A DNA stretch of 6,044 nucleotides from Fidelibacterota bacterium (GCA_012963075.1 DTWI01000194.1:1-6044); one strand, 5' to 3'. Positions 1 to 6,044 are shown, numbered from the stretch's first letter. Notes: a model not told the origin generated them from the letters alone. Program-made: numbers and translations.

Positions 1-194
1 TTTTGACTATTTACTACTCTTACATGTTTTGGTTTTTCTAAATTAAGGAAAATTGGTTTAAACTGATTCATACCAGCATTTGTGAACAACAAAGATTTAT
101 CATTATAAGGCAAAACAGGAGCACTTGCAACTTTATGATGTTTTTTATTTTCAAAAAATTTTATAAATGATTGTCTAATTTTTTTGCTATTCAT
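1..194 (-). CDS. alaS: Alanine--tRNA ligase, N-terminal fragment (runs off left edge)
   Basis: This is the first 64 codons of alanyl-tRNA synthetase, the class II enzyme that charges tRNA-Ala in the cytoplasm. Reading the minus strand from the ATG at 194, the protein begins MNSKKIRQSFIKFF, the usual opening of the AlaRS catalytic domain. It continues with SAPVLPYNDKSLLFTNAGMN (residues 24-43), where LLFTNAGMNQFKPIFL is the class II motif 1 region that is nearly invariant in the family. The last visible residues, RVVNSQ, lead into the usual QKCIR segment beyond the edge. The full protein would be about 870 residues, so most of the aminoacylation domain and all of the editing and C-Ala domains are missing here. 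It is divergent from the gene starting at 305. No Shine-Dalgarno site precedes the start. Identification is firm; the frame is open to the edge with no sign of damage. Confidence 0.95.
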   Translation of the reverse strand, partial: MNSKKIRQSFIKFFENKKHHKVASAPVLPYNDKSLLFTNAGMNQFKPIFLNLEKPKHVRVVNSQ

Positions 195-304
195 TAATAA
201 ACTATTTTACAAGAATCTAAACAAATATTATATGAAAAATAATGGAACAATGTTTTTTTAGATTCTGCTCATATAATTCTCACAAAAATTTCATAAATTG
301 CATT
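195..304. promoter_or_regulatory. Divergent intergenic region between alaS and the AMIN-like gene
   Basis: This AT-rich gap must hold the promoters for both flanking genes, since they point away from each other. On the minus strand a consensus-like TATAAT lies at 232-227, which would give alaS a leader of about 25 bases, but no convincing -35 hexamer sits 16-18 bases upstream of it. On the plus strand the same AT block could serve as a -10 element for the gene at 305. An in-frame ATG at 242 lies inside the gap and is judged not to be the true start. No hairpin, T-box or other leader element is visible. Confidence 0.35.
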
Positions 305-901
305 ATGTTAAGATTGTCTTTAATCTTTTTTCTATTTTGTTCTTTATCATTTGGACAAAATAATACCATCAATGATTTGAGTATTGACTCGAGAGAGAAT
401 GGAACAATTATTGAATTAAAATCAACAAAAAAAATAGATCTAAAAAATATTACTGCTTGGTATTCATCAGAATGGTTTTATTTAACTGTATACGATGCAA
501 AAAGTGACAGTACAGAATTATTAAATACAGATTTTAGTAATCCAGTTAGAAAAATTGAAGTTGTAAATAGTGAAGAATCTACACAAATCGCCTTACAGTT
601 TAATAAATCAATTGAATCGTTTGAAATTATGCCACCATTGAAGAAAGGAGTTTCGCTTATTCTCCGTTTTCCACAAGAAGATATAAAAAATGATTTGGCC
701 AACAAAAACGATTTGGAAAAATTTGCAAAATTTAATGAACCTATCGAGAGCGATAAAACTAAAGATATTCTAAGGAAGAAAGGTAATCTAGCAAATAAAC
801 TCATGCCTTTTATAGGTATGATTATTGCTGTAAGTGATATCGCTAATCCAGGAGTTTTTCTTGTTGGAACATTAATCGGGTTATCAAGCTTATTCTTCTA
901 A
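305..901 (+). CDS. Small secreted protein with AMIN-like domain and hydrophobic C-terminal tail
   Basis: No named gene is recognised. From the ATG at 305 the protein has 198 residues. It opens with a signal peptide, MLRLSLIFFLFCSLSFGQ, with likely cleavage near residue 17. C12 does not sit in a proper lipobox, so a lipoprotein is unlikely. Residues 22-122 are an alternating beta-rich segment laid out like the AMIN domain of cell-wall amidases and secretins: a first strand (GTIIELKS), a central LTVYD strand, a turn before PVRKIEVVN, then IALQFNKSIESFEI and SLILRF. Residues 123-165 are charged and hydrophilic. Residues 166-198 are strongly hydrophobic with a central NPG turn, resembling a membrane hairpin or tail anchor. 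The frame is open upstream to an ATG at 242, but that start would put 21 polar residues before the signal peptide. Neither start has a Shine-Dalgarno site. AMIN domains bind peptidoglycan or glycans, so an envelope role is plausible. The AMIN assignment rests on pattern only. Confidence 0.75.
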   Translation: MLRLSLIFFLFCSLSFGQNNTINDLSIDSRENGTIIELKSTKKIDLKNITAWYSSEWFYLTVYDAKSDSTELLNTDFSNPVRKIEVVNSEESTQIALQFNKSIESFEIMPPLKKGVSLILRFPQEDIKNDLANKNDLEKFAKFNEPIESDKTKDILRKKGNLANKLMPFIGMIIAVSDIANPGVFLVGTLIGLSSLFF

Positions 902-1846
902 TTAAAGACTAGAAAACTTTTCTGTATACTCGAGAATCTTATCTTTTATTCCTTCTTCAAATATAGAATGTCCAGCATCTGGGATGATATGTAGCTCTGA
1001 TTCGGGCCATGCTTGATGCAACTCCCAGGCATTCTCAACTGGACAGATTATGTCATATCGCCCATGAACAATCACTGCAGGAATATGTCTAATTTTATCC
1101 ACATTCTCTATGAGATGATTGTCAGAATCAAACCATGCATTATTCATAAAATAATGGCATTCAATTCTAGCAAATGCTTCCGCAAATTTTTCATCAGAAA
1201 AATCACCAATAAAATCTTTATCTTGGATAAGTCTCACTGTACTGCCTTCCCATGTGCTCCATGCTTTCGCAGCCTCAATTTTTTTTGATGAATCTTCTCC
1301 AATTAGAAGATTGTAATAGGCTTCAAGTAGGTTATTTCTCTTTTCAATTGGAATAGGCGCTACAAAAGATTGCCAATTATCTGGAAAAATTTTACTAGCT
1401 CCTTCTTGATAAAACCAATGAATTTCCTTTTTTCTTACTAAAAAAATTCCTCTCAAAATTAATGCCTTACATGAATCTGGATAAGTTTGACTATATGCTA
1501 ATAATAATGTGCTTCCCCAACTACCACCATAAATAACCCAACGATCAATGGAAAGATGCTTACGGATTTTTTCAATATCATCTACTAAGTCCCAAGTAGT
1601 ATTTTCTTTTAATTCTGCAAAGGGAGTACTTTTTCCACATCCGCGTTGATCAAACATAATAATGTGCCATTTATCTGGATTAAAATATCTTCTATATTTT
1701 GGATCTACGCCTCCTCCTGGTCCTCCATGTAGAAAAATGACGGGTTTTCCGTTTTTATTGCCAGATTCTTCTACATAGATAGTATGTAAATCAGAAACTG
1801 GTAAATGAAAAGTATTGAAGGGTTCAATATTAGGAAATAATTCCAT
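902..1846 (-). CDS. pip: Proline iminopeptidase (alpha/beta hydrolase, peptidase family S33)
   Basis: This cytoplasmic serine peptidase of 314 residues removes N-terminal proline from peptides and serves in peptide recycling. The family hallmarks appear in order: the oxyanion-hole motif HGGPGGG (40-46), DQRGCGKS (66-73), the nucleophile elbow GGSWGS (107-112) with Ser109, LRGIFLVR (131-138), and the WSTWEGS cap-domain motif (196-202). The Glu of that last motif belongs to the pocket that recognises the substrate amino terminus. The catalytic Asp265 is in HGRYD and His293 is in DAGHS, so the triad is complete. The length is normal for the family (about 310-320) and there is no signal peptide. 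The start at 1846 is the natural one, since the MELFPNIEPF opening is typical. The gene is divergent from the transhydrogenase operon. Its stop codon immediately abuts the stop of the opposing gene, leaving no room for a terminator between them. The Pip subfamily is clear; exact substrate range cannot be read from sequence. Confidence 0.94.
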   Translation of the reverse strand: MELFPNIEPFNTFHLPVSDLHTIYVEESGNKNGKPVIFLHGGPGGGVDPKYRRYFNPDKWHIIMFDQRGCGKSTPFAELKENTTWDLVDDIEKIRKHLSIDRWVIYGGSWGSTLLLAYSQTYPDSCKALILRGIFLVRKKEIHWFYQEGASKIFPDNWQSFVAPIPIEKRNNLLEAYYNLLIGEDSSKKIEAAKAWSTWEGSTVRLIQDKDFIGDFSDEKFAEAFARIECHYFMNNAWFDSDNHLIENVDKIRHIPAVIVHGRYDIICPVENAWELHQAWPESELHIIPDAGHSIFEEGIKDKILEYTEKFSSL

Positions 1847-1904
1847 AGCAAAATTTAGTAATTTATCCTAATATAATGCTCGTAAAAACATTGTAGTGGT
1901 AAAT
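1847..1904. promoter_or_regulatory. Divergent promoter region between pip and the pnt operon
   Basis: These 58 bases must supply promoters for two divergent transcripts. A consensus TATAAT lies on the plus strand at 1872-1877, about 27 bases before the pntAA ATG, and would place transcription start near 1884. The hexamer at the expected -35 spacing is poor, so the promoter may depend on an extended -10, on an activator, or on a sigma factor with different -35 preferences. For pip on the minus strand only weak candidates exist, such as TAAATT close to the start. A weak AGTGG (1895-1899) could be the pntAA ribosome site. No operator-like palindrome was seen. Confidence 0.4.
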
Positions 1905-3026
1905 ATGAATATTGGGGTATTAAAAGAAACAAAAACTCTTGAAAAAAGAGTGGCTATCATTCCTTCTACAGTTAAGGATTTGACAAAAAAAGGTTATACA
2001 TTTTGTGTAGAAAAAGATGCTGGCAATCTTTCACATTATTCAAACCAATCATTTCTCGATGCTGGCGCTAAATTAGTAGAAAAAAATAATGTATTTAATT
2101 GTGATATAGTTGTAAAAGTTAATACCCCAACTGAAGATGAAATTCGTTCATTAAATTCAAATTCTTTGCTGATTTCATTATTCCAAACAATTAAAGATAT
2201 TGATTTAGTCAGAACACTAAAGGAAAAACAAGTTTCTGCCTTTTCGTTAAATCTACTTCCAAGAACTACTCTAGCTCAAAAAATGGATGTTTTAAGTTCT
2301 CAAGCTAGTATTGCTGGTTACAAATCAGTATTAATTGGAGCACACCATATTGGAAAATATATGCCCCTATTGATGACACCTGCCGGAACAATTTCTCCAG
2401 CAAGAACATTGGTAGTTGGGGCCGGAGTTGCCGGTTTACAGGCAATTGCGACTGCAAAAAGACTTGGATCAAAAGTACAAGTATTTGATGTAAGACCGGA
2501 GGTAAAAGAACAGGTAGAAAGCTTGGGAGCAAAATTTGTAGAAATAGAAAGCGACAGTGATGGTGGAGTGGGTTCAGGTGGATATGCTAAAGAAACAAGT
2601 AAAGAATATAAAAAACGTCAACAAGAAGTAATGAAAGAAAGAATTGCCAAATCTGACTTAGTTATTACAACAGCATTGGTTCCAAATAGACCTGCACCAA
2701 TACTAATTCCTACCAGTATGGTTGATTTAATGCAATCAGGATCGGTTATTATGGATTTAGCTGCTGAAAACGGAGGGAATTGCGAATTAACAAAGACAGA
2801 TGAAGTTGTTCATTATAATGGTATACTAATTGATGGAAATAGTAACTTTCCAAGCACTATGGCAACACATGCTAGTCAACTTTTTTCAAAAAATATTCAA
2901 GCTATTATCGAACATTGCCATACTGAAAATGGATTTGAGCTTAATAAAGAAGATGAAATCATTGATGGAATGCTTTTCATCGAAAAAGGCGAAGTAAGAC
3001 ATCAGCTAACATTGAAGGCAATGTAA
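1905..3026 (+). CDS. pntAA: NAD(P) transhydrogenase subunit alpha 1 (NAD(H)-binding domain I)
   Basis: This soluble peripheral subunit of 373 residues binds NAD(H) and hands hydride to domain III of PntB, driven by proton entry through the membrane parts. It opens MNIGVLKET like other members of the alanine dehydrogenase/PntA superfamily, with EKRVAIIP at 13-20. The RQD loop that contacts both nucleotides is intact: Arg120, Gln125 and Asp128, with the same +5 and +8 spacing as in Rhodospirillum rubrum, followed by LSSQASIAGY (130-139). The Rossmann motif GAGVAG is at 172-177, and Asp195 in VFDVRPEV is placed to hold the NAD ribose. The mobile-loop Tyr227 is in GGYAKE, and ENGGN is at 288-292. 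The protein stops after domain I, so this is the split (Rhodospirillum/Thermus) form and not the fused E. coli PntA. An in-frame GTG at 1896 would add three residues; the ATG at 1905 is preferred because it matches the family N-terminus and has AGTGG upstream. Confidence 0.96.
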   Translation: MNIGVLKETKTLEKRVAIIPSTVKDLTKKGYTFCVEKDAGNLSHYSNQSFLDAGAKLVEKNNVFNCDIVVKVNTPTEDEIRSLNSNSLLISLFQTIKDIDLVRTLKEKQVSAFSLNLLPRTTLAQKMDVLSSQASIAGYKSVLIGAHHIGKYMPLLMTPAGTISPARTLVVGAGVAGLQAIATAKRLGSKVQVFDVRPEVKEQVESLGAKFVEIESDSDGGVGSGGYAKETSKEYKKRQQEVMKERIAKSDLVITTALVPNRPAPILIPTSMVDLMQSGSVIMDLAAENGGNCELTKTDEVVHYNGILIDGNSNFPSTMATHASQLFSKNIQAIIEHCHTENGFELNKEDEIIDGMLFIEKGEVRHQLTLKAM

Positions 3027-3295
3027 TGGATATTAATTTATTAACAATTTTTATATTAGCAATCTTTGTGGGAAATGAAGTGATTTCAAAAGTTCCACCA
3101 ACTCTTCATACACCTTTGATGTCTGGTTCTAATGCTATTTCAGGAATTGCTGTAGTTGGAGCAATGCTTGCAATTGAAATGGGTGGAACACTAGGAACTT
3201 ATCTTGGATTAGCTGCATTAATTTTTGCAACCATTAATGTTGTAGGTGGATTTTTAGTAACTGATAGAATGTTAAAAATGTTTAAGAAAAAATGA
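3026..3295 (+). CDS. pntAB: NAD(P) transhydrogenase subunit alpha 2 (short membrane subunit)
   Basis: This 89-residue inner-membrane protein supplies the first part of the proton channel (domain II) of the transhydrogenase. Three hydrophobic helices are visible, at about residues 4-20, 37-51 and 58-78. The highly conserved segment LHTPLMSGSNAISGI (27-41) contains His28, which corresponds to the channel-lining histidine of alpha 2 in solved structures. Three helices match the Thermus-type alpha 2 arrangement, shorter than the four-helix E. coli equivalent. The ATG shares one base with the pntAA stop (TAATG), and AAGG at 3015-3018 gives a reasonable ribosome site inside the end of pntAA. The basic tail MLKMFKKK fits a cytoplasmic C-terminus. 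The gene overlaps pntB by four bases. Identification is secure from both motif and position. Confidence 0.95.
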   Translation: MDINLLTIFILAIFVGNEVISKVPPTLHTPLMSGSNAISGIAVVGAMLAIEMGGTLGTYLGLAALIFATINVVGGFLVTDRMLKMFKKK

Positions 3296-4641
3296 ATCTC
3301 TTTTATCTCATCGCAGCAACGTGTTTTATTATTGGACTGAAACGTCTTTCTCATCCAAAAACAGCAAGAAGTGGAAACATTATCGCTGCAGTTGGAATGT
3401 TAATAGCTATTGTAGCAACATTAGTTTCTTCGGATATTCTAGATTTAAGATTGATTGCTATAGGACTTATTATTGGTTCTACTATTGGTGCATTGTTTGC
3501 TGCACGTGTTGAAATGACACAAATGCCACAAATGGTAGCTATTTTTAATGGTTTTGGTGGAGGAGCATCAGCATTGGTTGCATCTTCAGAGTTTTTTACT
3601 ACAACTAATAGTCCATTTTTAATTGTATGTATCAGTGTATTCATTGGAACTCTAACATTCTCTGGAAGTTTTATTGCATTTGGTAAACTACAAGGTTTTA
3701 TATCAGGAAAACCAATCGTCTTCAAAGGACAACAATTTTTTAATGCCTTAGCTTTCGGTGGAATTATCATCTTATTATCTATTAATAATTTAGGAACTCT
3801 TGATAGCCAATCAATATTCTATGCTGTACTAGCATTATCTTTCTTGTTGGGCATGGGTTTAGTCATTCCAATTGGTGGTGCAGATATGCCTGTTGTGATT
3901 TCATTATTAAATGCTTATTCAGGAATAGCGGCGGCTGCAACAGGATTTTTAATTGGCAATAATGGATTAATTATCAGTGGATCATTGGTAGGTGCATCGG
4001 GATTAATTCTAACAAATATTATGTGTAAAGGCATGAATCGTTCTTTGGCAAATGTAATTTTTGGTGCCGTTGGATTAGAAGTAATTAGTGATGGTAGTCA
4101 AAAAAAAATGAATATTAAAAGTTATTCTACCATCGAAGCGGCAATGATTCTTGATTCCGCTGAAAAAATTATTATTGTTCCAGGTTACGGATTAGCTGTT
4201 GCTCGAGCACAATATGTTGCAAGAGAGGTTGCTGATACTTTAGAAGCTAAAGGTAAAAAAGTTCTGTATGGAATTCATCCGGTCGCTGGAAGAATGCCAG
4301 GCCATATGAATGTGTTATTAGCTGAAGCCAATGTTTCTTATGACTTATTAAAAAGTTTAGATGAAATCAACCCAGAATTTGAAGATTGTGATGTTGCATT
4401 AGTTCTTGGTGCAAATGATGTGGTCAATCCAGCAGCGAGACACGATCAATCTAGTCCTATTTATGGAATGCCTATCCTTGATGTCGATAAATCTCGTACA
4501 GTTATCATCAATAAAAGAACTATGAATACTGGATTTGCTGGCATACAAAATGAATTATTCGGATATGATAATTCTATCATGGTCTTTGGCGACGCTAAAG
4601 ACATGCTCAATGACCTTCTAAAAGAAATCAAAGAATTATAA
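3292..4641 (+). CDS. pntB: NAD(P) transhydrogenase subunit beta (membrane domain plus NADP-binding domain III)
   Basis: This 449-residue inner-membrane subunit completes the proton channel and binds NADP(H). Nine hydrophobic helices can be placed, at about 4-20, 29-46, 53-71, 80-98, 109-130, 150-165, 174-194, 198-221 and 224-243. With the three of PntAB this gives the 12-helix enzyme. The motif VEMTQMPQMVAIFNGFGGG (73-91) has Asn86 at the site occupied by His91 in E. coli beta, as in many homologues. GGADMPVV (195-202) and MCKGMNRSL (244-252) are conserved membrane landmarks. Domain III occupies roughly 270-449: the NADP fingerprint GYGLAV (298-303), GIHPVAGRMPGHMN (327-340), LGANDVVNPAAR (372-383) and KRTMNTGFAG (408-417). 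Length is typical (about 460). The start overlaps the pntAB stop as ATGA, suggesting translational coupling, with no strong ribosome site of its own. The A9 run near 4100-4108 leaves the frame intact. Confidence 0.97.
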   Translation: MNLFYLIAATCFIIGLKRLSHPKTARSGNIIAAVGMLIAIVATLVSSDILDLRLIAIGLIIGSTIGALFAARVEMTQMPQMVAIFNGFGGGASALVASSEFFTTTNSPFLIVCISVFIGTLTFSGSFIAFGKLQGFISGKPIVFKGQQFFNALAFGGIIILLSINNLGTLDSQSIFYAVLALSFLLGMGLVIPIGGADMPVVISLLNAYSGIAAAATGFLIGNNGLIISGSLVGASGLILTNIMCKGMNRSLANVIFGAVGLEVISDGSQKKMNIKSYSTIEAAMILDSAEKIIIVPGYGLAVARAQYVAREVADTLEAKGKKVLYGIHPVAGRMPGHMNVLLAEANVSYDLLKSLDEINPEFEDCDVALVLGANDVVNPAARHDQSSPIYGMPILDVDKSRTVIINKRTMNTGFAGIQNELFGYDNSIMVFGDAKDMLNDLLKEIKEL

Positions 4642-4642
4642 A

Positions 4643-4648
4643 AGAGGA
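4643..4648 (+). promoter_or_regulatory. Ribosome binding site of the CurA-like reductase
   Basis: AGAGGA lies in the 14-base gap after the pntB stop, seven bases before the ATG at 4656. It is the clearest Shine-Dalgarno sequence in the window and fixes the start of the downstream gene. The reductase is therefore probably translated independently from the pnt message, not by coupling. Confidence 0.5.
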
Positions 4649-4655
4649 ATAAATA

Positions 4656-5669
4656 ATGGAATATAAAAATACACAATTACTTTTAAACAAAAGACCAAAA
4701 GGAATGCCAGAAGATGATTGTTGGAAGCTCAATAATGAAGTAATAACATCTTTAGAAGATAATGAAATTCTTATTGAAGTTAAGTACCTATCAATTGATC
4801 CATATATGAGAGGTCGAATGAATGATGGCTCTTCATATGCTGCACCAGCTAAAATTGGAGAACCTATGACAGGTGAAACTGTCGGTATTGTTGTTGAAAC
4901 TAATTCTAGCTTATATGCGATTGGTGATAAAGTATGTGCTCATAAAGGTTGGCAAACATATGTAAAAGCAAAAGATACTGATCCTGCTTTATTTAAAGTG
5001 CCTGAATCTAATATACCATTATCTACTTATTTAGGAACAGTAGGAATGCCTGGAAGGACTGCTTATTTTGGTCTAAATAGAGTTGGCAAGCCTAAGTCTG
5101 GAGAAACTTTAGTTGTTTCAGCTGCATCAGGAGCCGTGGGAACTGTTGTTGGGCAGCTTGCAAAGTCTTATGGATGTTATGTAGTTGGCATAGCTGGTGG
5201 TCCAGAGAAGTGTTCTTATGTAAAAGATATTTTGAAATTTGATGAATGTGTTGATTATAAGGCAGGTAATTTAGAGGAAGATCTTAAAAATGCTTGTGAA
5301 AAAGGCATAGACATTTATTTTGAGAATGTTGGTGGAGCAGTCACTAGAGCGGTTGCCCCTCTTCTAAATGAGGGAGCAAGGGTTCCAATTTGTGGGTTTA
5401 TATCTCAATATAATGCCGAAGATATGTCTAAAACAGAAACACCGTTTCATGTTTTAGGTGCGCTTGATCCGAAACCTGAACACAGATTCTTTGTTGTGAC
5501 TGAATGGTTGAATGAATGGGAAAAAGCAACCAATGAAATATCTAAATTGATTTTAGAAGAAAAGTTATTTTATAAAGAAACTATTACAAAAGGTTTTGAA
5601 AATGCTCCTCAGGCTTTAAGAGATGTTTTAACAGGTAGAAATTTTGGAAAGCAACTTATAGAAATTTAA
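4656..5669 (+). CDS. NADP-dependent oxidoreductase, CurA/PTGR type (zinc-free MDR family)
   Basis: This 337-residue cytoplasmic enzyme belongs to the zinc-independent branch of the medium-chain dehydrogenase/reductases. The branch includes E. coli CurA (curcumin reductase), leukotriene B4 12-hydroxydehydrogenase/prostaglandin reductase and plant alkenal reductases. Members reduce the C=C bond of alpha,beta-unsaturated ketones and aldehydes with NADPH. Visible hallmarks are LSIDPYMRGRM (45-55), the GroES-like half with GEPMTGETVG (68-77), MPGRTAYFGL (131-140), the Rossmann fingerprint AASGAVGTVVGQLAK (156-170), GGPEKC (181-186) for the NADP phosphate side, FDECVDYK (195-202), DIYFENVGG (219-227) and the C-terminal GRNFGKQLI (328-336). 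There are no zinc-binding cysteine/histidine clusters. Length is close to normal (about 330-345). It lies 14 bases after pntB and before the terminator, so it probably shares the pnt transcript and could draw on the NADPH made there. The natural substrate cannot be told from sequence; detoxification of reactive enones is a reasonable guess. Confidence 0.9.
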   Translation: MEYKNTQLLLNKRPKGMPEDDCWKLNNEVITSLEDNEILIEVKYLSIDPYMRGRMNDGSSYAAPAKIGEPMTGETVGIVVETNSSLYAIGDKVCAHKGWQTYVKAKDTDPALFKVPESNIPLSTYLGTVGMPGRTAYFGLNRVGKPKSGETLVVSAASGAVGTVVGQLAKSYGCYVVGIAGGPEKCSYVKDILKFDECVDYKAGNLEEDLKNACEKGIDIYFENVGGAVTRAVAPLLNEGARVPICGFISQYNAEDMSKTETPFHVLGALDPKPEHRFFVVTEWLNEWEKATNEISKLILEEKLFYKETITKGFENAPQALRDVLTGRNFGKQLIEI

Positions 5670-5714
5670 ACTAGTCTATATAAATATTTCCGATTATATA
5701 TTTAATTGCTTTTC

Positions 5715-5748
5715 AAAAATACCCTGATTTTTTCAGGGTATTTTTTTT
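5715..5748 (+). terminator. Intrinsic terminator of the pnt-reductase operon
   Basis: A perfect 13-base-pair stem pairs 5715-5727 with 5733-5745, with core ACCCTGA/TCAGGGT and a TTTTT loop. A T-run at 5741-5748 overlaps the 3' arm. It lies 45 bases after the reductase stop codon. The A-rich 5' flank means it may also work weakly on the minus strand. This is the only convincing terminator in the window. Confidence 0.9.
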
Positions 5749-5758
5749 AAATTAAACA

Positions 5759-6044
5759 ATGTCATTCCCTACCTTATACGAACTCGCTGATGAATTCAAA
5801 GATGCATTAGAAAATCTAACTGAACTCGATGATCAAGCAGTTGTAGATACATTGGAATCATTAGAGGGTGAATTCAAACTCAAAAGCACTAACGTAGCTA
5901 AATATATTAGAAATCTAGAACATACTCTTGAAGGCATCAAAGAAGTTGAATCAAAAATGCATAAAAAAAGGGCCTCGCTAGAGAAAAAAATTGGACATAT
6001 GCGTGAATATTTAAGACATAATTTGGAAAAAAGTGGGGTAAAAA
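5759..6044 (+). CDS. Siphovirus Gp157 family protein, N-terminal part (runs off right edge)
   Basis: An ATG at 5759 opens a frame that stays open for 95 codons to the window edge. The visible protein matches the Gp157 pattern of Streptococcus thermophilus Sfi-type siphoviruses and related phage and prophage proteins: TLYELADEF (5-13), the acidic hallmark DTLESLEGEFKLK (30-42), NVAKYIRNLE (45-54), then a long charged helix (58-92) of coiled-coil character ending NLEKSGVK. Members usually have about 150-190 residues, so roughly half is missing. In phages the gene commonly sits near recombination or single-strand-binding genes. The family description also records a link between bacterial copies and resistance to phage Sfi21. 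The biochemical role is unknown. G+C (about 33%) is like the neighbours, so composition does not mark it as recent. No Shine-Dalgarno site is present, and the start lies only ten bases after the terminator T-run. The family call is by recognition of pattern, without a search. Confidence 0.82.
   Translation, partial: MSFPTLYELADEFKDALENLTELDDQAVVDTLESLEGEFKLKSTNVAKYIRNLEHTLEGIKEVESKMHKKRASLEKKIGHMREYLRHNLEKSGVK

Noticed and set aside
242..304. Upstream in-frame ATG at 242 as the start of the secreted protein
   Set aside because: It would place a polar, cysteine-containing stretch ahead of a normal signal peptide. The ATG at 305 gives a standard secreted N-terminus.
478..804. 108-codon minus-strand open frame inside the secreted protein gene
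   Set aside because: It is antisense to a gene with a clear signal peptide, lacks its own start signals and matches nothing recognised.
911..923. Palindrome AGAAAACTTTTCT just past the convergent stops, considered as a terminator
   Set aside because: The centre is a single base, too small for a loop, the stem is almost all A-T, and no proper T-run follows. It is unlikely to terminate transcription.
1013..1288. 91-codon plus-strand open frame inside pip
   Set aside because: It is antisense to the catalytic part of a well-conserved peptidase, and its composition looks random.
3351..3770. 139-codon open frame on the minus strand inside pntB
   Set aside because: It lies wholly antisense to a strongly conserved membrane region, and the translation shows no recognisable domain. 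It is a reflection of the codon use of pntB.
4100..4108. Run of nine A in pntB as a possible programmed frameshift or sequencing error
   Set aside because: The frame reads correctly through it into conserved domain III, and no alternative product of interest is seen in the shifted frames.
5670..5710. AT-rich stretch after the reductase, considered as an att site or origin
   Set aside because: No repeated copy, iteron or tRNA end is present in the window. It is ordinary spacer ahead of the terminator.

Overview
This AT-rich window (about one-third G+C where counted) is a stretch of bacterial chromosome. It carries five complete protein genes from ordinary metabolism plus one complete secreted protein of unknown role? 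No: in total there are six complete genes and one partial gene at each edge. No tRNA, rRNA, CRISPR array, insertion sequence or integrase is visible. The organism looks like a streamlined marine-type bacterium of the FCB group, such as Bacteroidota or Marinimicrobia/SAR406. That placement is inference, based on low G+C, compact spacing, few strong Shine-Dalgarno sites, a signal peptide ending in FGQ and the style of the AlaRS N-terminus. It is not proven.

Layout, left to right. Positions 1-194 (minus strand) hold the N-terminal 64 codons of alanyl-tRNA synthetase (alaS), running off the left edge. A divergent 110-base gap (195-304) follows. Next, on the plus strand, is a small secreted protein with an AMIN-like beta domain and a hydrophobic C-terminal tail (305-901). 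Its stop codon directly abuts the stop of a convergent proline iminopeptidase gene (pip, 902-1846, minus strand). A 58-base divergent gap with a TATAAT box leads into a plus-strand operon. The operon encodes the three-part proton-translocating NAD(P) transhydrogenase: pntAA (1905-3026), pntAB (3026-3295) and pntB (3292-4641). The genes overlap by 1 and 4 bases. Fourteen bases later comes a CurA/PTGR-type NADPH-dependent enone reductase (4656-5669). A strong intrinsic terminator (5715-5748) closes the operon.

Ten bases after the terminator's T-run starts an open frame that runs off the right edge (5759-6044). Its 95 visible residues match the N-terminal part of the siphovirus Gp157 family, a phage-derived coiled-coil family that has also been linked to phage resistance in Streptococcus thermophilus. 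It is the one accessory-type gene here and the best lead in the window.

How the genes fit together: the transhydrogenase uses the proton-motive force to move hydride from NADH to NADP+, making NADPH. The co-directional reductase is a likely NADPH consumer, so the four-gene unit reads as a redox operon. AlaS (translation) and Pip (peptide recycling) are housekeeping neighbours with no evident functional link to it.
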